Shown here: one piece after another, positions 47,960 through 58,852 of the stretch
Numbering within the stretch: position 1 is the stretch's first letter
How the letters are laid out: each line of letters starts with the position of its first letter
Assembly: GCF_022763305.1 (NCBI RefSeq)
Contig: NZ_JALEGT010000051.1
Coordinates: 24,103-88,102 of the forward strand
Reading direction: 5' to 3'
From: Marivita sp.
GTDB taxonomy: Bacteria; Pseudomonadota; Alphaproteobacteria; Rhodobacterales; Rhodobacteraceae
DNA length: 64,000 nt
Position numbers and translations under genes: made by a program
The notes under the pieces: generated by a model
What the model saw: the letters and a program-made list of their open reading frames with translations, nothing else
What the model was told of the DNA's origin: nothing
Databases searched by the model: none

Positions 47960-48642
47960 GCGCCGCGCGCCAGCAGATAGGCGTTTTCGCGGCGGTCAAA
48001 GCCCGCGATCTGCAGCCCATCGGCAAAGCCCGCCTCAAGTGCTTGGCGGATGCGCAGCCGTTCCGACAAGGCCGTGGCCGGGTCATCCGCGGCCAGCCGG
48101 GCGAAATCGGCGGGGATCGGGACGGTGTCCACGGGATTGGCCGTCGCCCCGTCCGCACGGGTGAGATCCCAATCGGCCAGCAACCGGTCCGAGGGAACAC
48201 CGGCGTTGATGCCCTCCATCTCCCCGTAATAGTCGCGGTAGTAGATGTTGGCCGTCGCCCCCAGGCGGTAGATGTTCAGCACCGCATTGGCCCGCCGCGC
48301 CGGATCATAGGTCCAGCGCACGCGGGTGATGCCGCGCGCAAGGCACCAGTCTTTCTGATAGAGCTTCATGCGCAGCCCCAACCCCCGCCCCTGCGCGTCG
48401 GGATGTACCCCAAGACGGTGCGAATGCTGTGCGGTGGGATCGCTGGTGGGAAAGGCGAAGAGAAACGCCAGCATCCTGTCGCCGTCAAACGCGCCCGCAA
48501 CCAGCCCGCCCTCGTGCTGGATCGCCAGCATCAGGTCGGAATTGTCCGCCGGATCGTCCTCGCCCCAGACGCTTCGCTGGAACGCCTCGGCCGCCTTCAT
48601 CTGGGCAAGCGAGGCAAGGTCGCGCAGGATCAGATCGGTCAT
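47956..48642 (-). CDS. GNAT family N-acetyltransferase
   Basis: ...HRLGVHPDAQGRGLGLRMKLYQKDWCLARGITRVRWTYDPARRANAVLNIYRLGATANIYYRDYYG... Confidence 0.88.
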   Translation of the reverse strand: MTDLILRDLASLAQMKAAEAFQRSVWGEDDPADNSDLMLAIQHEGGLVAGAFDGDRMLAFLFAFPTSDPTAQHSHRLGVHPDAQGRGLGLRMKLYQKDWCLARGITRVRWTYDPARRANAVLNIYRLGATANIYYRDYYGEMEGINAGVPSDRLLADWDLTRADGATANPVDTVPIPADFARLAADDPATALSERLRIRQALEAGFADGLQIAGFDRRENAYLLARGA

Positions 48643-49754
48643 GCGGTCCAGACCTCGACCAGGTCCGACACGGTGTCGAGATAGGCCCTGTCCAGGGTCA
48701 CGCCGATCCCCGGCCCCGGCGGCACGGGCATCAGTCCACCCGTCGCCTCGAGCGGTTCGTTGATGATGTCCCGCGCGAAATAGCGGCTGGCGCTGGAGGT
48801 GTCGCCCGGTTTGGTGAAGTTGGGCATGGTGGCAAGGTGGATGTTGTGCGCCCGCCCCACCCCGCTTTCGAGCATGCCACCACACCAGACCGGCGCACCG
48901 AAGGCGGCGCAGACATCGTGAACCCTGCGCGCCTCGGCTAGGCCACCGACGCGGCCCACCTTGATGTTGATCACCCGCGCGGCCCCCATCTGAAGCGCGA
49001 CGCGCGCGTCCTTGGCGGTGCGGATGCTTTCGTCCAGACAGATCGCCGTTTGCAGCGCCGCCTGCACCTGTCCGTGGTCAAGGATGTCGTCATGGGCCAA
49101 GGGCTGTTCGATATAGTCGAGGCCGAACGCATCCATGCCGCGCAGGGTCGCAAGATCGGCAAGGCCGTAATCGGTGTTCGCGTCGACCGTCAGCTTGATG
49201 TCCGGAAACTGCGCACGCACCGCTTCGAGCAGCGCCAGATCATGCCCCTGCCGGATCTTCAGCTTGGTCCGCCGATAGCCCTGCGCCTGTGCCTCGGCAA
49301 TCCGGTCGAGAGTCACGTCAAGCGGCGCGATGCCAAGGCTGACCCCCACCTCGATCTGGTCGCGCACCCCGCCCAGCAGCGCGCAGAGCGGCAGGTCAAG
49401 TGACCGCGCCCAGAGATCCCAGACCGCCATTTCCGCCACCGCCTTGGCCATCCGGTTGCCACGCCACGGGGCCAGCAGCGGGTCCACATCCGACGGGCTG
49501 GTGATCCGCATCCCCACCAGCCTGGGCAAGATGGCAGTGCGCAACAGGTCCAGCGCCCCTGCATTGGTTTCCTCGAGCCAATCCGGCAGCGGGTCCATCA
49601 CCCCTTCGGCGATCCCGGTGATGCCGTCCGCCTCGAGGATGAGAAGCGGAAAAGTCTTGTGCGTCATCGTCCCGGTCGAGATGACGAAGGGTGTCAGAAG
49701 CGGCAGATGCACCATCCGCAGCTCGGCCCGGTCGATTGTGAAGCTGTGGGTCAT
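48639..49754 (-). CDS. MenC-like enolase-superfamily protein (N-acylamino acid racemase / o-succinylbenzoate synthase type)
   Basis: RRTKLKIRQG (KxK), LTVDANTDYGL, FGLDYIEQPLAHDD, CLDESIRT, INIKVGRVGGL: muconate-lactonizing-enzyme subgroup motifs. Confidence 0.9.
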   Translation of the reverse strand: MTHSFTIDRAELRMVHLPLLTPFVISTGTMTHKTFPLLILEADGITGIAEGVMDPLPDWLEETNAGALDLLRTAILPRLVGMRITSPSDVDPLLAPWRGNRMAKAVAEMAVWDLWARSLDLPLCALLGGVRDQIEVGVSLGIAPLDVTLDRIAEAQAQGYRRTKLKIRQGHDLALLEAVRAQFPDIKLTVDANTDYGLADLATLRGMDAFGLDYIEQPLAHDDILDHGQVQAALQTAICLDESIRTAKDARVALQMGAARVINIKVGRVGGLAEARRVHDVCAAFGAPVWCGGMLESGVGRAHNIHLATMPNFTKPGDTSSASRYFARDIINEPLEATGGLMPVPPGPGIGVTLDRAYLDTVSDLVEVWTA

Positions 49755-49815
49755 GCGACAGTGTTACGTCGCGCCGTTGGGCTGGGCAACCAAGGCGGCG
49801 CCAACATCGGGAGGA

Positions 49816-50367
49816 TCAGACCACCTTCTTGACCGAGAAAATCGAGCCGTCGGACCCGCCCATGCCCCGCACATGCACATCTACCTGCGCCAGCCCGACC
49901 GATGTCGGATCGGACAGATCAAGAAACAGGTAGCTCGCCGAGAACTTCGTCATGTCCGGCAAAGGCACTTTCCATTCATTGAGAACGGTGACACCCCCGG
50001 CAGTGCGAAAGGTGTTCCATGCGGCTTCGGCGGCGCTCGACGGTTTCGCGATATGCGCCATGCCCACGCGCCCGTTCTTGGTGAAGAATGCAATATGGCA
50101 CCCGCTGAAGGGCCCGGTGCCCATCCAGCCCGATCCGCCGACGGCGAATCCGTACGTGGCACGGTCGGGAATATAGAGCACCCAGACACCGGTGCCTCCC
50201 GACACTTCGCTCACGCTGACCGCGCCACCTGTGCTGACATTGGCCTTGCGTGAAACTTCAAGACAATCCGCGCTGCTGCTGGAGACAACAGGTGTCCCGA
50301 TACCCAGTGTGAACTGCTGACCAAGTGTCCCGGAAAGCGCTCCGTATGTCGGCGTGATGTTTGGCAT
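49816..50367 (-). CDS. Hypothetical protein, no family recognised
   Basis: MPNITPTYGALSGTLGQQFTLGIGTPVVSSSSADCLEVSRKANVSTGGAVSVSEVSGGTGVWVLYIPDRATYGFAVGGSGWMGTGPFSGCHIAFFTKNGRVGMAHIAKPS...; protein-like composition. Confidence 0.65.
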   Translation of the reverse strand: MPNITPTYGALSGTLGQQFTLGIGTPVVSSSSADCLEVSRKANVSTGGAVSVSEVSGGTGVWVLYIPDRATYGFAVGGSGWMGTGPFSGCHIAFFTKNGRVGMAHIAKPSSAAEAAWNTFRTAGGVTVLNEWKVPLPDMTKFSASYLFLDLSDPTSVGLAQVDVHVRGMGGSDGSIFSVKKVV

Positions 50368-50510
50368 GAAATGACCTTCCGTCCGAGGGGATTGCACGTC
50401 CGGCACACCCTGCACCGGGATGACCCTAAGGCAAGAGCACCGCATTCCGATGGATCGGTCAAGTTATTCCAAAGAGCCTTGGCCCAGATACACGCACTAC
50501 AGCTCTCGCC

Positions 50511-51929
50511 TCATTCTGCCGCAACCGGAGGCCGAGTGGAGGCCGGGATCGGGCAGGCATAGGGGAATTCGGCCAGATGCTGCTGGTGCGCCTGTTTCGC
50601 CGCGGCGCGCAGCAGGTCGTTTGCAATGGCGGCGCGGGCGGTGGCGGCCATGACCTTGGCGGCGTGGACCATGCCCTTGTGTGCAAAGGGCGCCTTGCCC
50701 TGTGCCGTCTGCTGCCATGTGTGCAGCGGCGTGCCCATGGCGCAGGTCGCGACGCGCGCCTGCACGGTGGGGACGGCCCAGCTCACATCGCCCACGTCAG
50801 TCGATCCCATGCCCCCACCGAAGGGCCGGTCCAAAGGCGCAATGAAATCACAGATCGGTTTGTCGTAATCGGGCTTCATGCTGAGCCGCTGGAACATGCT
50901 GGCGATGTCGTCCTGGGTCAGCGTCGTCTGGATCTCGCGGGCGAAGGCCAGATCGGCGGCGTCAAAGGGCACGGGGCCAAGGGCCTCGAATTCGGCCTGC
51001 ATCGCCTCTTCCAGCGGGCGGTTGCCGATCAGGTTCGACACGGCGGAAAAGACCCGCGACTCGACTTTGGTGCCCGACATGAGCGCCGCCCCGTCGGCGA
51101 TGGCGCGGACGCGCTGCACCAGATCGGCCAGCCCCTTGAGGTCGCGCGCGCGGATCAGTTGGCGGACGGTGGCGCGGGCCTGCACGACGTTGGGCGCGGG
51201 GCCACCGGCATCGAGATAGGCGTAATGCACCCGTGCATCGTCGGGCATGTGTTCGCGCATGTAGTTCACACCGATGTTCATCAGCTCGACCGCATCCAGC
51301 GCCGAGCGCCCCAGTTCCGGGGCACCGGCGGCATGCGCGGCCTTGCCGGTGAAGGTGAAGTCGATCCGGGTGTTGGCGAGGGACCGCGCGTCATCGACGG
51401 CGTTGAACCCGGCGGGGTGCCACGTGATCGCGATGTCCACATCGTCGAACAGGCCGTCGCGCACCATGTAGGTCTTGGCGGCGCCGCCCTCTTCCGCCGG
51501 GCAGCCGTAGTACCGCACCGTGCCCGCGATGCCTTCGGCGACCAGCCAGTCCTTGACCGCCGTCGCCGCAAGCATCGCCGCAGCGCCCAGAAGATTGTGC
51601 CCACAGCCGTGACCAAAGCCGCTGTCGTCGATCATTCTGGGTTCCGCCAGTCCCGGCTGCTGGCTCAGCCCCGGCAGCGCGTCGTATTCGCCAAGGATGG
51701 CGATGACCGGGCCGCCTGATCCCGCCTCGCCGATCACCGCCGTGGGGATGCCCGCCACGGCTTCGCGCACGCGGAAGCCCTGTTGCCGCAGCATCTCGGT
51801 ATGTGCGGCGCAGGATTTGACCTCGGTATAGGCCAGTTCCGGGGTGTCGAAGACACGGTCGGCAAGGCCGACAAAGGCCTCGCGATGCGCGTCGACATGA
51901 GACCAGATCGGGTTTTCGTTGGTGGGCAT
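50511..51929 (-). CDS. M20 family amidohydrolase/peptidase (AbgB-like)
   Basis: ...ILGEYDALPGLSQQPGLAEPRMIDDSGFGHGCGHNLLGAAAMLAA...YGCPAEEGGAAKTYMVRDGLFDDVDIAITWHPA... Confidence 0.93.
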   Translation of the reverse strand: MPTNENPIWSHVDAHREAFVGLADRVFDTPELAYTEVKSCAAHTEMLRQQGFRVREAVAGIPTAVIGEAGSGGPVIAILGEYDALPGLSQQPGLAEPRMIDDSGFGHGCGHNLLGAAAMLAATAVKDWLVAEGIAGTVRYYGCPAEEGGAAKTYMVRDGLFDDVDIAITWHPAGFNAVDDARSLANTRIDFTFTGKAAHAAGAPELGRSALDAVELMNIGVNYMREHMPDDARVHYAYLDAGGPAPNVVQARATVRQLIRARDLKGLADLVQRVRAIADGAALMSGTKVESRVFSAVSNLIGNRPLEEAMQAEFEALGPVPFDAADLAFAREIQTTLTQDDIASMFQRLSMKPDYDKPICDFIAPLDRPFGGGMGSTDVGDVSWAVPTVQARVATCAMGTPLHTWQQTAQGKAPFAHKGMVHAAKVMAATARAAIANDLLRAAAKQAHQQHLAEFPYACPIPASTRPPVAAE

Positions 51930-52035
51930 CGGGCTTCCTCCGGGATCGGATACGGACTGACTTCGCCCCAAGCCGCGCCCAAGGTCAACGCTGTTTCGAC
52001 AGGGACGGGCGCAGGGGGTCGCCGGGACCCGGCGG

Positions 52036-52986
52036 TCAGGCGCGCTCTTCCACCACCGGCCGCGTGCTGCGTTCGGTGACGATTCCGTGCCATGCCGGAT
52101 CGGACCGGATGGACATTTTCACATGACGCATGAAGGCGCGCGCGGTCTTGGTCAGGGGACGCACGGTCGAGACCGCAAAGGACGTGCGATAGACAAAGCG
52201 CGGCAGGAACGGGCGGATCGTCAGTGTCGGATCATCGGCCCGCAGCACGGGGAAGGGACAGATCACGGTGACGCCGCTGCCCGCCCGGGCGAGGGTCACG
52301 GCGCTCAGCCCGGTGGCCACTTCGGCCACCCGCTTCGGGGCGACACCGGCCTCGGAAAACAGCCGATCCAGACGCGAGCGGACGATGTGCCGCCGCAGGA
52401 TCGAGATGAAGTTCTGGCCGTCCAGAAGGTCCGGCGTGATCACGTCATGCACCGCAAGCGGATGGCCGCGTGGCATGACGCAGACCGCCTCGCTTTCCTG
52501 AAACGGGATCAGTTCCATGGCGGAATGGGTCAGATCCGCATGGGTGAACCCCAGATCCACCGCATCATCGACAAGGCGACTGACCAGCCCGTTCGAGGTG
52601 CAGGTTTCAAGCGACATGGGCTGGGACGGGTGCAGCTTCATGAAACTGGCCATGCAGGAACCGACGAGATCGGACAGCGAGGGCGGCGCCGCAAGGCGCA
52701 GCGGATGGGTGCCGGGATCATCGGGATCGGCCCCGTTGATGAGCGAGATCGCATCGAAAAGACGGTCGAGTTGCGCATTCAGGCGCAGCGCCTCGGCGGT
52801 GGGGCGCAGACGCCCGCCGCGTCGTTCGAAGAGCACCACATCGAGCCGCGCTTCGAGCTGGCTCACCGCGCGGCTGACGCTGGGTTGCGAGATGCCCAGA
52901 AGCCGGGCCGCGCCATTTGTGGTGCCCGAGGTGATCACGGCGCGCAGCGCTTCGTATTCCCGGATCGAATGCCAGTTGTTGCGCAT
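52036..52986 (-). CDS. LysR family transcriptional regulator
   Basis: YEALRAVITSGTTNGAARLLGISQPSVSRAVSQLEARLDVVLFERRGGRLRPTAEA. Confidence 0.95.
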   Translation of the reverse strand: MRNNWHSIREYEALRAVITSGTTNGAARLLGISQPSVSRAVSQLEARLDVVLFERRGGRLRPTAEALRLNAQLDRLFDAISLINGADPDDPGTHPLRLAAPPSLSDLVGSCMASFMKLHPSQPMSLETCTSNGLVSRLVDDAVDLGFTHADLTHSAMELIPFQESEAVCVMPRGHPLAVHDVITPDLLDGQNFISILRRHIVRSRLDRLFSEAGVAPKRVAEVATGLSAVTLARAGSGVTVICPFPVLRADDPTLTIRPFLPRFVYRTSFAVSTVRPLTKTARAFMRHVKMSIRSDPAWHGIVTERSTRPVVEERA

Positions 52987-53012
52987 GTGTGTCCCCTGCC
53001 TGTCGCCGTCGG

Positions 53013-53045
53013 ATGCAGGATAATACGGTTATGGCATACCTGCAT
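53013..53045. promoter_or_regulatory. Inverted repeat ATGCAGG-N19-CCTGCAT between the LysR gene and the ABC operon
   Basis: ATGCAGG (53013-53019) / CCTGCAT (53039-53045), with TATGGCATA in the spacer. Confidence 0.45.
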
Positions 53046-53161
53046 AGCAAAAGCGCATGGAGCTTTTTCTTCCTTCATGCCGGTGCGGCGGTAACCTTGG
53101 AGCACTTTCAGAAAATGAACCGGGCTGCATCTGCAGACCCGGATGAACAGGGAGATGTTCC

Positions 53162-54781
53162 ATGACCCTCAGGTATCTGCGCCTGACCGCCGTTGCCATT
53201 GCAGCCGCCTTGCCCGCCCTGCCCGCCGTCGCACAGGAGTTGCGGATCGGGCTGGCCGCCGAGCCCAGTTCGGCGGACCCGCATTTCCATAACCTTGGTC
53301 CGAACAACCAGTTGCGCCGCAACGTGTTCGAATCCCTTGTCGGCACGGACGAGCAGCAAAAGCTGTTCCCGCAGCTTGCGACAAGCTGGAAGCCGCTGGA
53401 TGACACCCGCTGGGAATTCAAGCTGCGCGAGGGTGTGACCTTCTCGGACGGGTCGGCGTTTGATGCTTATGACGTGGTCTATTCCGTCTGCCGCATCCCC
53501 GGCGTGCCGGATTCGCCGTCGCTCTTCACCACTTATACCAAGGCAATCAAGGATTTCGAAATACCGGATCCGCTGACGCTGATCGTGCACACCGAAGCGC
53601 CCTACCCGCTCTTGCCGACCGAGTTTTCGACCTGGGGTGTCATTTCCGCCAAGGCCAATGGCGTGGACGCGTCGACCATCGACTTCTCGCCGGATGGCTG
53701 CGGTGACATCGCCTATCCCGAGACACAGGCCTTCAACGATGGCGCAGCCGCCATCGGCACCGGGCCGTTCCTGCTGGAAAGCTTCCGCCGGGGTGAGGGC
53801 ATCGAACTGGTCCGCAATCCGGATTACTGGGGCGAGGCCGCGCCGTGGGAGCGGGTGAGCATGAAGCCGCTGACCTCGGACGGTCCGCGTGTCGCGGCGC
53901 TGTTTGCAGGGGATGTCGATTTCATCGAGAATCCACCACTGCAGGATCTGGAGCGCATCAATGCCGAAGGCGGTCTGCAGGTCGTGCAGGGCATTTCCAA
54001 CCGCGTGATCTATCTGCATATGGACCATGCGCAGGAACCCAGCCCGATGATCACCGGCACCGACGGGAAGAACCCGCTCAAGGACGTGCGGGTGCGTGAG
54101 GCGCTGTCCATCGCCATCAACCGCGATGCCATCGTCGACCGGATCATGGGCGGCGTGGCCGTGGCGGCGGGCGAATTGCTGCCTGCCGGAATGTTCGGTG
54201 CGCATGAGGAAGGCGCCATGCCGCCTGCCCCCTATGACCCGGAGCGCGCTCAGGCACTTTTGGCCGAGGCGGGCTACCCGGACGGGTTCGGCATCACCAT
54301 CGGCACGCCGAATGACCGCTACATCAACGACGCGCAGGTTGCACAGGCGGTTGCACAGATGTGGGCGCGGATCGGCATCCCGACAGAGATCGACGCTGTC
54401 ACAGCCTCGACCTTCTTCTCGCGCCGGAACGCCTATGAATTCTCGGTCTATCTTGCGGGCTGGGGTGCGGGCACCGGCGAGATGTCATCGCCGATCAAGG
54501 CGCTGGTGGCCACCCGCGACGGCGACCGCGGCTATGGCGGCACCAACCGGGGCCAGTATTCCAACCCCGAGGTGGATGACCTGCTGACCAAGGCGCTCGC
54601 CACCGTCGATGATGACGCCCGTCAGGAGCTTCTGCGCGAAGCCTCGCGCGTGGCGATGGCGGATTGGGCCATCCTGCCGCTGCATTTCGAGGTGACGCCC
54701 TGGGCGATGACCGACAAGGTCACCTATGCGCCGCGCGTGGATCAGTACACGCTGCCCGCCTCGATCAAGCCGGTGCAATAA
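53162..54781 (+). CDS. Peptide/nickel-type (SBP_bac_5) ABC transporter substrate-binding protein
   Basis: MTLRYLRLTAVAIAAALPALPAVAQELRIGLAAEPSSADPHFHNLGPNNQLRRNVFESLVG...WEFKLREGVTFSDGSAFDAYDVVYS... Confidence 0.95.
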   Translation: MTLRYLRLTAVAIAAALPALPAVAQELRIGLAAEPSSADPHFHNLGPNNQLRRNVFESLVGTDEQQKLFPQLATSWKPLDDTRWEFKLREGVTFSDGSAFDAYDVVYSVCRIPGVPDSPSLFTTYTKAIKDFEIPDPLTLIVHTEAPYPLLPTEFSTWGVISAKANGVDASTIDFSPDGCGDIAYPETQAFNDGAAAIGTGPFLLESFRRGEGIELVRNPDYWGEAAPWERVSMKPLTSDGPRVAALFAGDVDFIENPPLQDLERINAEGGLQVVQGISNRVIYLHMDHAQEPSPMITGTDGKNPLKDVRVREALSIAINRDAIVDRIMGGVAVAAGELLPAGMFGAHEEGAMPPAPYDPERAQALLAEAGYPDGFGITIGTPNDRYINDAQVAQAVAQMWARIGIPTEIDAVTASTFFSRRNAYEFSVYLAGWGAGTGEMSSPIKALVATRDGDRGYGGTNRGQYSNPEVDDLLTKALATVDDDARQELLREASRVAMADWAILPLHFEVTPWAMTDKVTYAPRVDQYTLPASIKPVQ

Positions 54782-54865
54782 TCACCACTCGCTGAACGCC
54801 TGCGGCGGCCTCCGGGCCGCCGTGGGACCCTTTTCCCTCGTCCAGCCCGGAAAGCGCCCCACGGC

Positions 54866-55843
54866 ATGCTTGTCTACCTGCTCAGACGGATTGCGCAGTC
54901 CATCTTCGTGGCCCTTGCGATGATGGTGATCGTGTTCTTCGGCATCTACATGATCGGCAACCCCGTCGACATTCTCATTTCGCCCGACGCCACCCCGCGC
55001 GAGATCGAGGAAACGATGGCGCGGTTCGGGTTCGACCAGCCGATCTACATCCAGTTCTTCACCTTCGTCGGCAACGCTTTGCAGGGCGATCTGGGCCGCA
55101 GTTTCGTGCATGGCGAAAGTGCGGTGACGCTGATCCTGCATTACATGCCCGCGACGCTGGAACTGGCCGCTTTGGGGCTGTTCTTCTCCGTTCTGATCGG
55201 TGTTCCGCTGGGCGTCTATGCTGGCTACAAGGCCGACAAATGGCAGGGCCGCGCGATCATGACCGGGTCGATCTTCGGCTTTTCCCTGCCGAATTTCTGG
55301 GTCGGGATGCTGCTGATCCTGATCTTTGCGGTCGAATTGCGCTGGCTGCCCTCGACCGGGCGGGGTGACACCGTGGATGTGTTCGGCATCCGGCTGTCGA
55401 TCTTTTCCGAAAACGGGTTGCAATACATGATCCTGCCCGCCCTGACCCTGGCGCTTTACAAGGCGTCGCTGGTCACGCGCCTCGCGCGCGCAGGCACGCA
55501 GGAGGCGCTGGTGCAGGATTACGTGAAATTCGCCCGCGCCAAAGGGGTGTCGGAGACGCGCATCCTGTTTGTGCATGTCCTGAAGAACATCATGATCCCG
55601 ATCGTGACTGTTCTGGGTCTTGAGCTGGGCTCGATGATCGCCTTCGCCGTGGTGACCGAAACCGTCTTTGCATGGCCGGGGATGGGCAAGCTATTGATCG
55701 ACTCGATCCTGACGCTCGACCGGCCAGTGATCGTGGCCTACCTGATGATGACGGTTCTGATCTTTATCGTGATCAACCTTGTGGTCGACATCGTCTACAC
55801 GATCCTCGACCCGCGCGTGCGTGTGACCGGAGGGACGGCATGA
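54866..55843 (+). CDS. ABC transporter permease (DppB-like)
   Basis: MLVYLLRRIAQSIFVALAMMVIVFFGIYMIGNPVDIL...; EAA-type loop. Confidence 0.95.
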   Translation: MLVYLLRRIAQSIFVALAMMVIVFFGIYMIGNPVDILISPDATPREIEETMARFGFDQPIYIQFFTFVGNALQGDLGRSFVHGESAVTLILHYMPATLELAALGLFFSVLIGVPLGVYAGYKADKWQGRAIMTGSIFGFSLPNFWVGMLLILIFAVELRWLPSTGRGDTVDVFGIRLSIFSENGLQYMILPALTLALYKASLVTRLARAGTQEALVQDYVKFARAKGVSETRILFVHVLKNIMIPIVTVLGLELGSMIAFAVVTETVFAWPGMGKLLIDSILTLDRPVIVAYLMMTVLIFIVINLVVDIVYTILDPRVRVTGGTA

Positions 55844-56880
55844 CCGAGATGCCCGCCCCGATCCCGCTGCGCGAACGGACCGCCGACGCCCTGCCCTGGC
55901 TGGTGACGGCGGCGATGGCGCTCGCCACGCTTGCTCTTGCCTTCGGCCCGGACTGGAGCAGCCTGCCCGCACGGGTGCTGATGCTGATCGGGTTCGTCGC
56001 GATCTGCGCCCATCTGCTGCGCGGGCGGGGGCGGCAGTTCTTCAACGGTCCCGTGGCTTATATCGCGGCGGGCAGTCTGCTTTTGCTGGTGGTGCTCGCG
56101 CTTTTTGCCAATGAGATCGCACCGCAGAACCCCTATGACCTGCGCCAGTTGGACATCATGGATGGCCGCCTGCCGCCGGGATCGACCACCTTTGACGGGG
56201 CGATGACCTATCATCTGGGCACCGACGAACAGGGGCGCGATATTCTGTCGGGCATCCTTTACGGCCTGCGGGTGTCGCTGTCGGTCGCCATCATCGCCAC
56301 GCTGGTCGCGATGGCCATCGGCGTGGTCGTGGGCATCTACGCGGCATGGGCCGGGGGACGGGTCGAGACCATCCTGATGCGGCTGGTGGACCTGCAACTG
56401 TCCTTCCCGTCGATCCTTGTGGCGCTGATGCTGATGGCGGCGTTCGGGCGCGGGCTGGACAAGGTCGTGATCGCGCTGATCATCGTGCAATGGGCCTATT
56501 ACGCCCGCACCGTCCGGGGCACCGCGCTGTCGGAAACCCGCAAGGAATATATCGACGCGGCGCGGGGTCTGGGCCTGCCGGTGCGGCGGATCATCTTCAA
56601 GCATCTGCTGCCCAACTGCATCCCGCCGCTGCTGGTGATCTCGACCGTGCAGATCGCCAACACCATCGTGCTGGAATCCTCGCTGTCCTTCCTTGGGGTC
56701 GGCGTGCCGATCACGCGGCCCTCGCTTGGTCTGCTGATCGCGAACGGGTACGATTATATGCTGTCGGGCCAATACTGGATGAGCATGTATCCCGGCGTGG
56801 CCCTTCTGGCGATCGTGGCGTCGATCAATCTTGTCGGTGACCGCCTGCGCGACACCCTGAACCCGAGGTTGCGCAAATGA
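55840..56880 (+). CDS. ABC transporter permease (DppC-like)
   Basis: ...HLGTDEQGRDILSGILYGLRVSLSVAIIATLVAMAIGVVVGIYAAWAGGRVETILMRLVDLQLSFPSILVALMLMA... Confidence 0.95.
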   Translation: MTEMPAPIPLRERTADALPWLVTAAMALATLALAFGPDWSSLPARVLMLIGFVAICAHLLRGRGRQFFNGPVAYIAAGSLLLLVVLALFANEIAPQNPYDLRQLDIMDGRLPPGSTTFDGAMTYHLGTDEQGRDILSGILYGLRVSLSVAIIATLVAMAIGVVVGIYAAWAGGRVETILMRLVDLQLSFPSILVALMLMAAFGRGLDKVVIALIIVQWAYYARTVRGTALSETRKEYIDAARGLGLPVRRIIFKHLLPNCIPPLLVISTVQIANTIVLESSLSFLGVGVPITRPSLGLLIANGYDYMLSGQYWMSMYPGVALLAIVASINLVGDRLRDTLNPRLRK

Positions 56881-57857
56881 GTGTTCTCGAAGTGCACAAC
56901 CTGCAAACCCATTTCTTCACCGATGCCGGTGTGGTCAAGGCGGTGGACGGGGTCGATTTCGCGCTGAACGAAGGCGAGGTGCTGGGGCTGGTCGGCGAAA
57001 GCGGATCCGGCAAATCCGTCACCGGGTTCTCGATCCTGCGGCTGGTCGATCCGCCGGGACGTGTGGTGGGCGGGCACATCATGTTCCGGGGTCAGGATCT
57101 GGCACAACTGCCCGAGGCCGAGATGCGGCGTCTGCGCGGCAACAAGATCGCAATGATCTTTCAGGATCCGATGATGACGCTGAACCCGGTTCTGCGCATC
57201 GACACCCAGATGATCGAAGCGGTGCGCGCCCATGAGAAGGTCAGCGCCAAGGCCGCACGGGACCGCGCCATATCGGCTTTGGCCAAGGTGGGCATCCCCT
57301 CGCCCGCCGAACGGTTGGACGCCTATCCGCACCAGTTTTCGGGCGGGATGCGGCAGCGGGTGGCGATTGCCATCGCCCTGCTGAACGGCCCCGACCTGAT
57401 CGTGGCGGATGAGCCGACCACGGCGCTGGATGTGACGATCCAGAGCCAGATCCTCGCCGAGATCCAGGAACTGGCGCGGGACACCGGCACGGCGCTGATC
57501 TGGATCACCCATGACCTGGCCGTTGTCGCCGGGCTCGCGGATCGGGTGGCGGTGATGTATGCGGGGCGGATTGTCGAGACCGGCCAGACCGATGCAGTCC
57601 TGACGGCCCCGGGGCATCCCTATTCGGTTGGTCTTCTGGGGTCGATCCCCGGTCACGGCCAGCGCGGAGAACGGCTGACCCAGATCCCCGGCATGGCCCC
57701 GAATATGGCGCATCTGCCCCCCGGTTGCGCCTTTGCGCCGCGCTGCTTCAACGCCGATGAGCGCTGCCGCAGCGACGCACCCGGCATCGACGAGATAGAC
57801 ACGGGCCGGGCGTTGCGCTGCCATCATCCGCTGATCACGCCGGGGGTGTCCGCATGA
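56877..57857 (+). CDS. ABC transporter ATP-binding protein (DppD-like)
   Basis: [54 protein letters not shown]-terminal oligopeptide region. Confidence 0.95.
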   Translation: MSVLEVHNLQTHFFTDAGVVKAVDGVDFALNEGEVLGLVGESGSGKSVTGFSILRLVDPPGRVVGGHIMFRGQDLAQLPEAEMRRLRGNKIAMIFQDPMMTLNPVLRIDTQMIEAVRAHEKVSAKAARDRAISALAKVGIPSPAERLDAYPHQFSGGMRQRVAIAIALLNGPDLIVADEPTTALDVTIQSQILAEIQELARDTGTALIWITHDLAVVAGLADRVAVMYAGRIVETGQTDAVLTAPGHPYSVGLLGSIPGHGQRGERLTQIPGMAPNMAHLPPGCAFAPRCFNADERCRSDAPGIDEIDTGRALRCHHPLITPGVSA

Positions 57858-58852
57858 CCGCCATGCTCGAACTCGACGCGGTGTCGCGCCAATTCGTCAA
57901 GAAACTGGATTCGATCGAAAAGCTGGCCAAGACGCTGGGCGCGTCGGTCTCGGAAAGCTGCGTGAACGCGGTGGATTCCGCCTCGTTTGCCGTCGCCCGT
58001 GGCGAAGTGGTTGGCCTCGTTGGGGAATCCGGCTGTGGCAAGTCCACGCTGGGCCGGATGGTGGCCGGCTTGCTTCCGGTCAGTGGCGGCACGATCCGGT
58101 TTGAAGGGGTCGATGTCACAGATGCGGCCTCGGACGAGGCCAAGACCGCGCGGCTGCGCATCCAGATGATCTTTCAGGACCCGATGTCCTCGCTCAATCC
58201 GCGCATGAAGGTGGAAGAGATCGTCGGCGAAGCCGCCGTCTATCACGGTCTGACCACGCGACGCGAGATGAGCACCTATGTCGCCGGCATCCTGCGGCAG
58301 GTGGGGCTTGATCCGGCCTATGCGCAGCGGTTTCCGCACCAGTTTTCCGGCGGGCAGCGGCAGCGGATCGGGATTGCCCGGGCGCTGGCCGTACGGCCGG
58401 ATTTCCTGATCTGCGACGAAAGCATCGCCGCACTAGACGTGTCGATTCAGGCGCAGGTGATCAACCTGTTTCAGGACCTGCGGCGCGAACTGGACCTGAC
58501 CTATCTTTTCATCAGCCACGACCTGAGCGTGATCGAGCATATCGCGGATCGGGTGGTCGTGATGTACCTGGGACGGATCGTCGAGATCGCCTCGACCGAA
58601 GCGCTGTTCGACGCGCCGCAACACCCCTACACGCAGGCTCTGATTGATCAGGTGCCGCGTCTGGGTGCGGGTCGCCAGACCTATCGCACGATCAAGGGCG
58701 AGATCCCCTCGCCTCTCGCACCGCCGCCCGGCTGCCATTTCCACCCCCGCTGCCCGATGGCCGGACCCCGCTGCCAGCGCGAAGTGCCGGTGCTGCGGAA
58801 CAGCGCCGGACGATCCGTGGCCTGTCACCTGCATGATGGAGGAACCCAATGA
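57854..58852 (+). CDS. ABC transporter ATP-binding protein (DppF-like)
   Basis: [60 protein letters not shown]. Confidence 0.95.
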   Translation: MTAMLELDAVSRQFVKKLDSIEKLAKTLGASVSESCVNAVDSASFAVARGEVVGLVGESGCGKSTLGRMVAGLLPVSGGTIRFEGVDVTDAASDEAKTARLRIQMIFQDPMSSLNPRMKVEEIVGEAAVYHGLTTRREMSTYVAGILRQVGLDPAYAQRFPHQFSGGQRQRIGIARALAVRPDFLICDESIAALDVSIQAQVINLFQDLRRELDLTYLFISHDLSVIEHIADRVVVMYLGRIVEIASTEALFDAPQHPYTQALIDQVPRLGAGRQTYRTIKGEIPSPLAPPPGCHFHPRCPMAGPRCQREVPVLRNSAGRSVACHLHDGGTQ

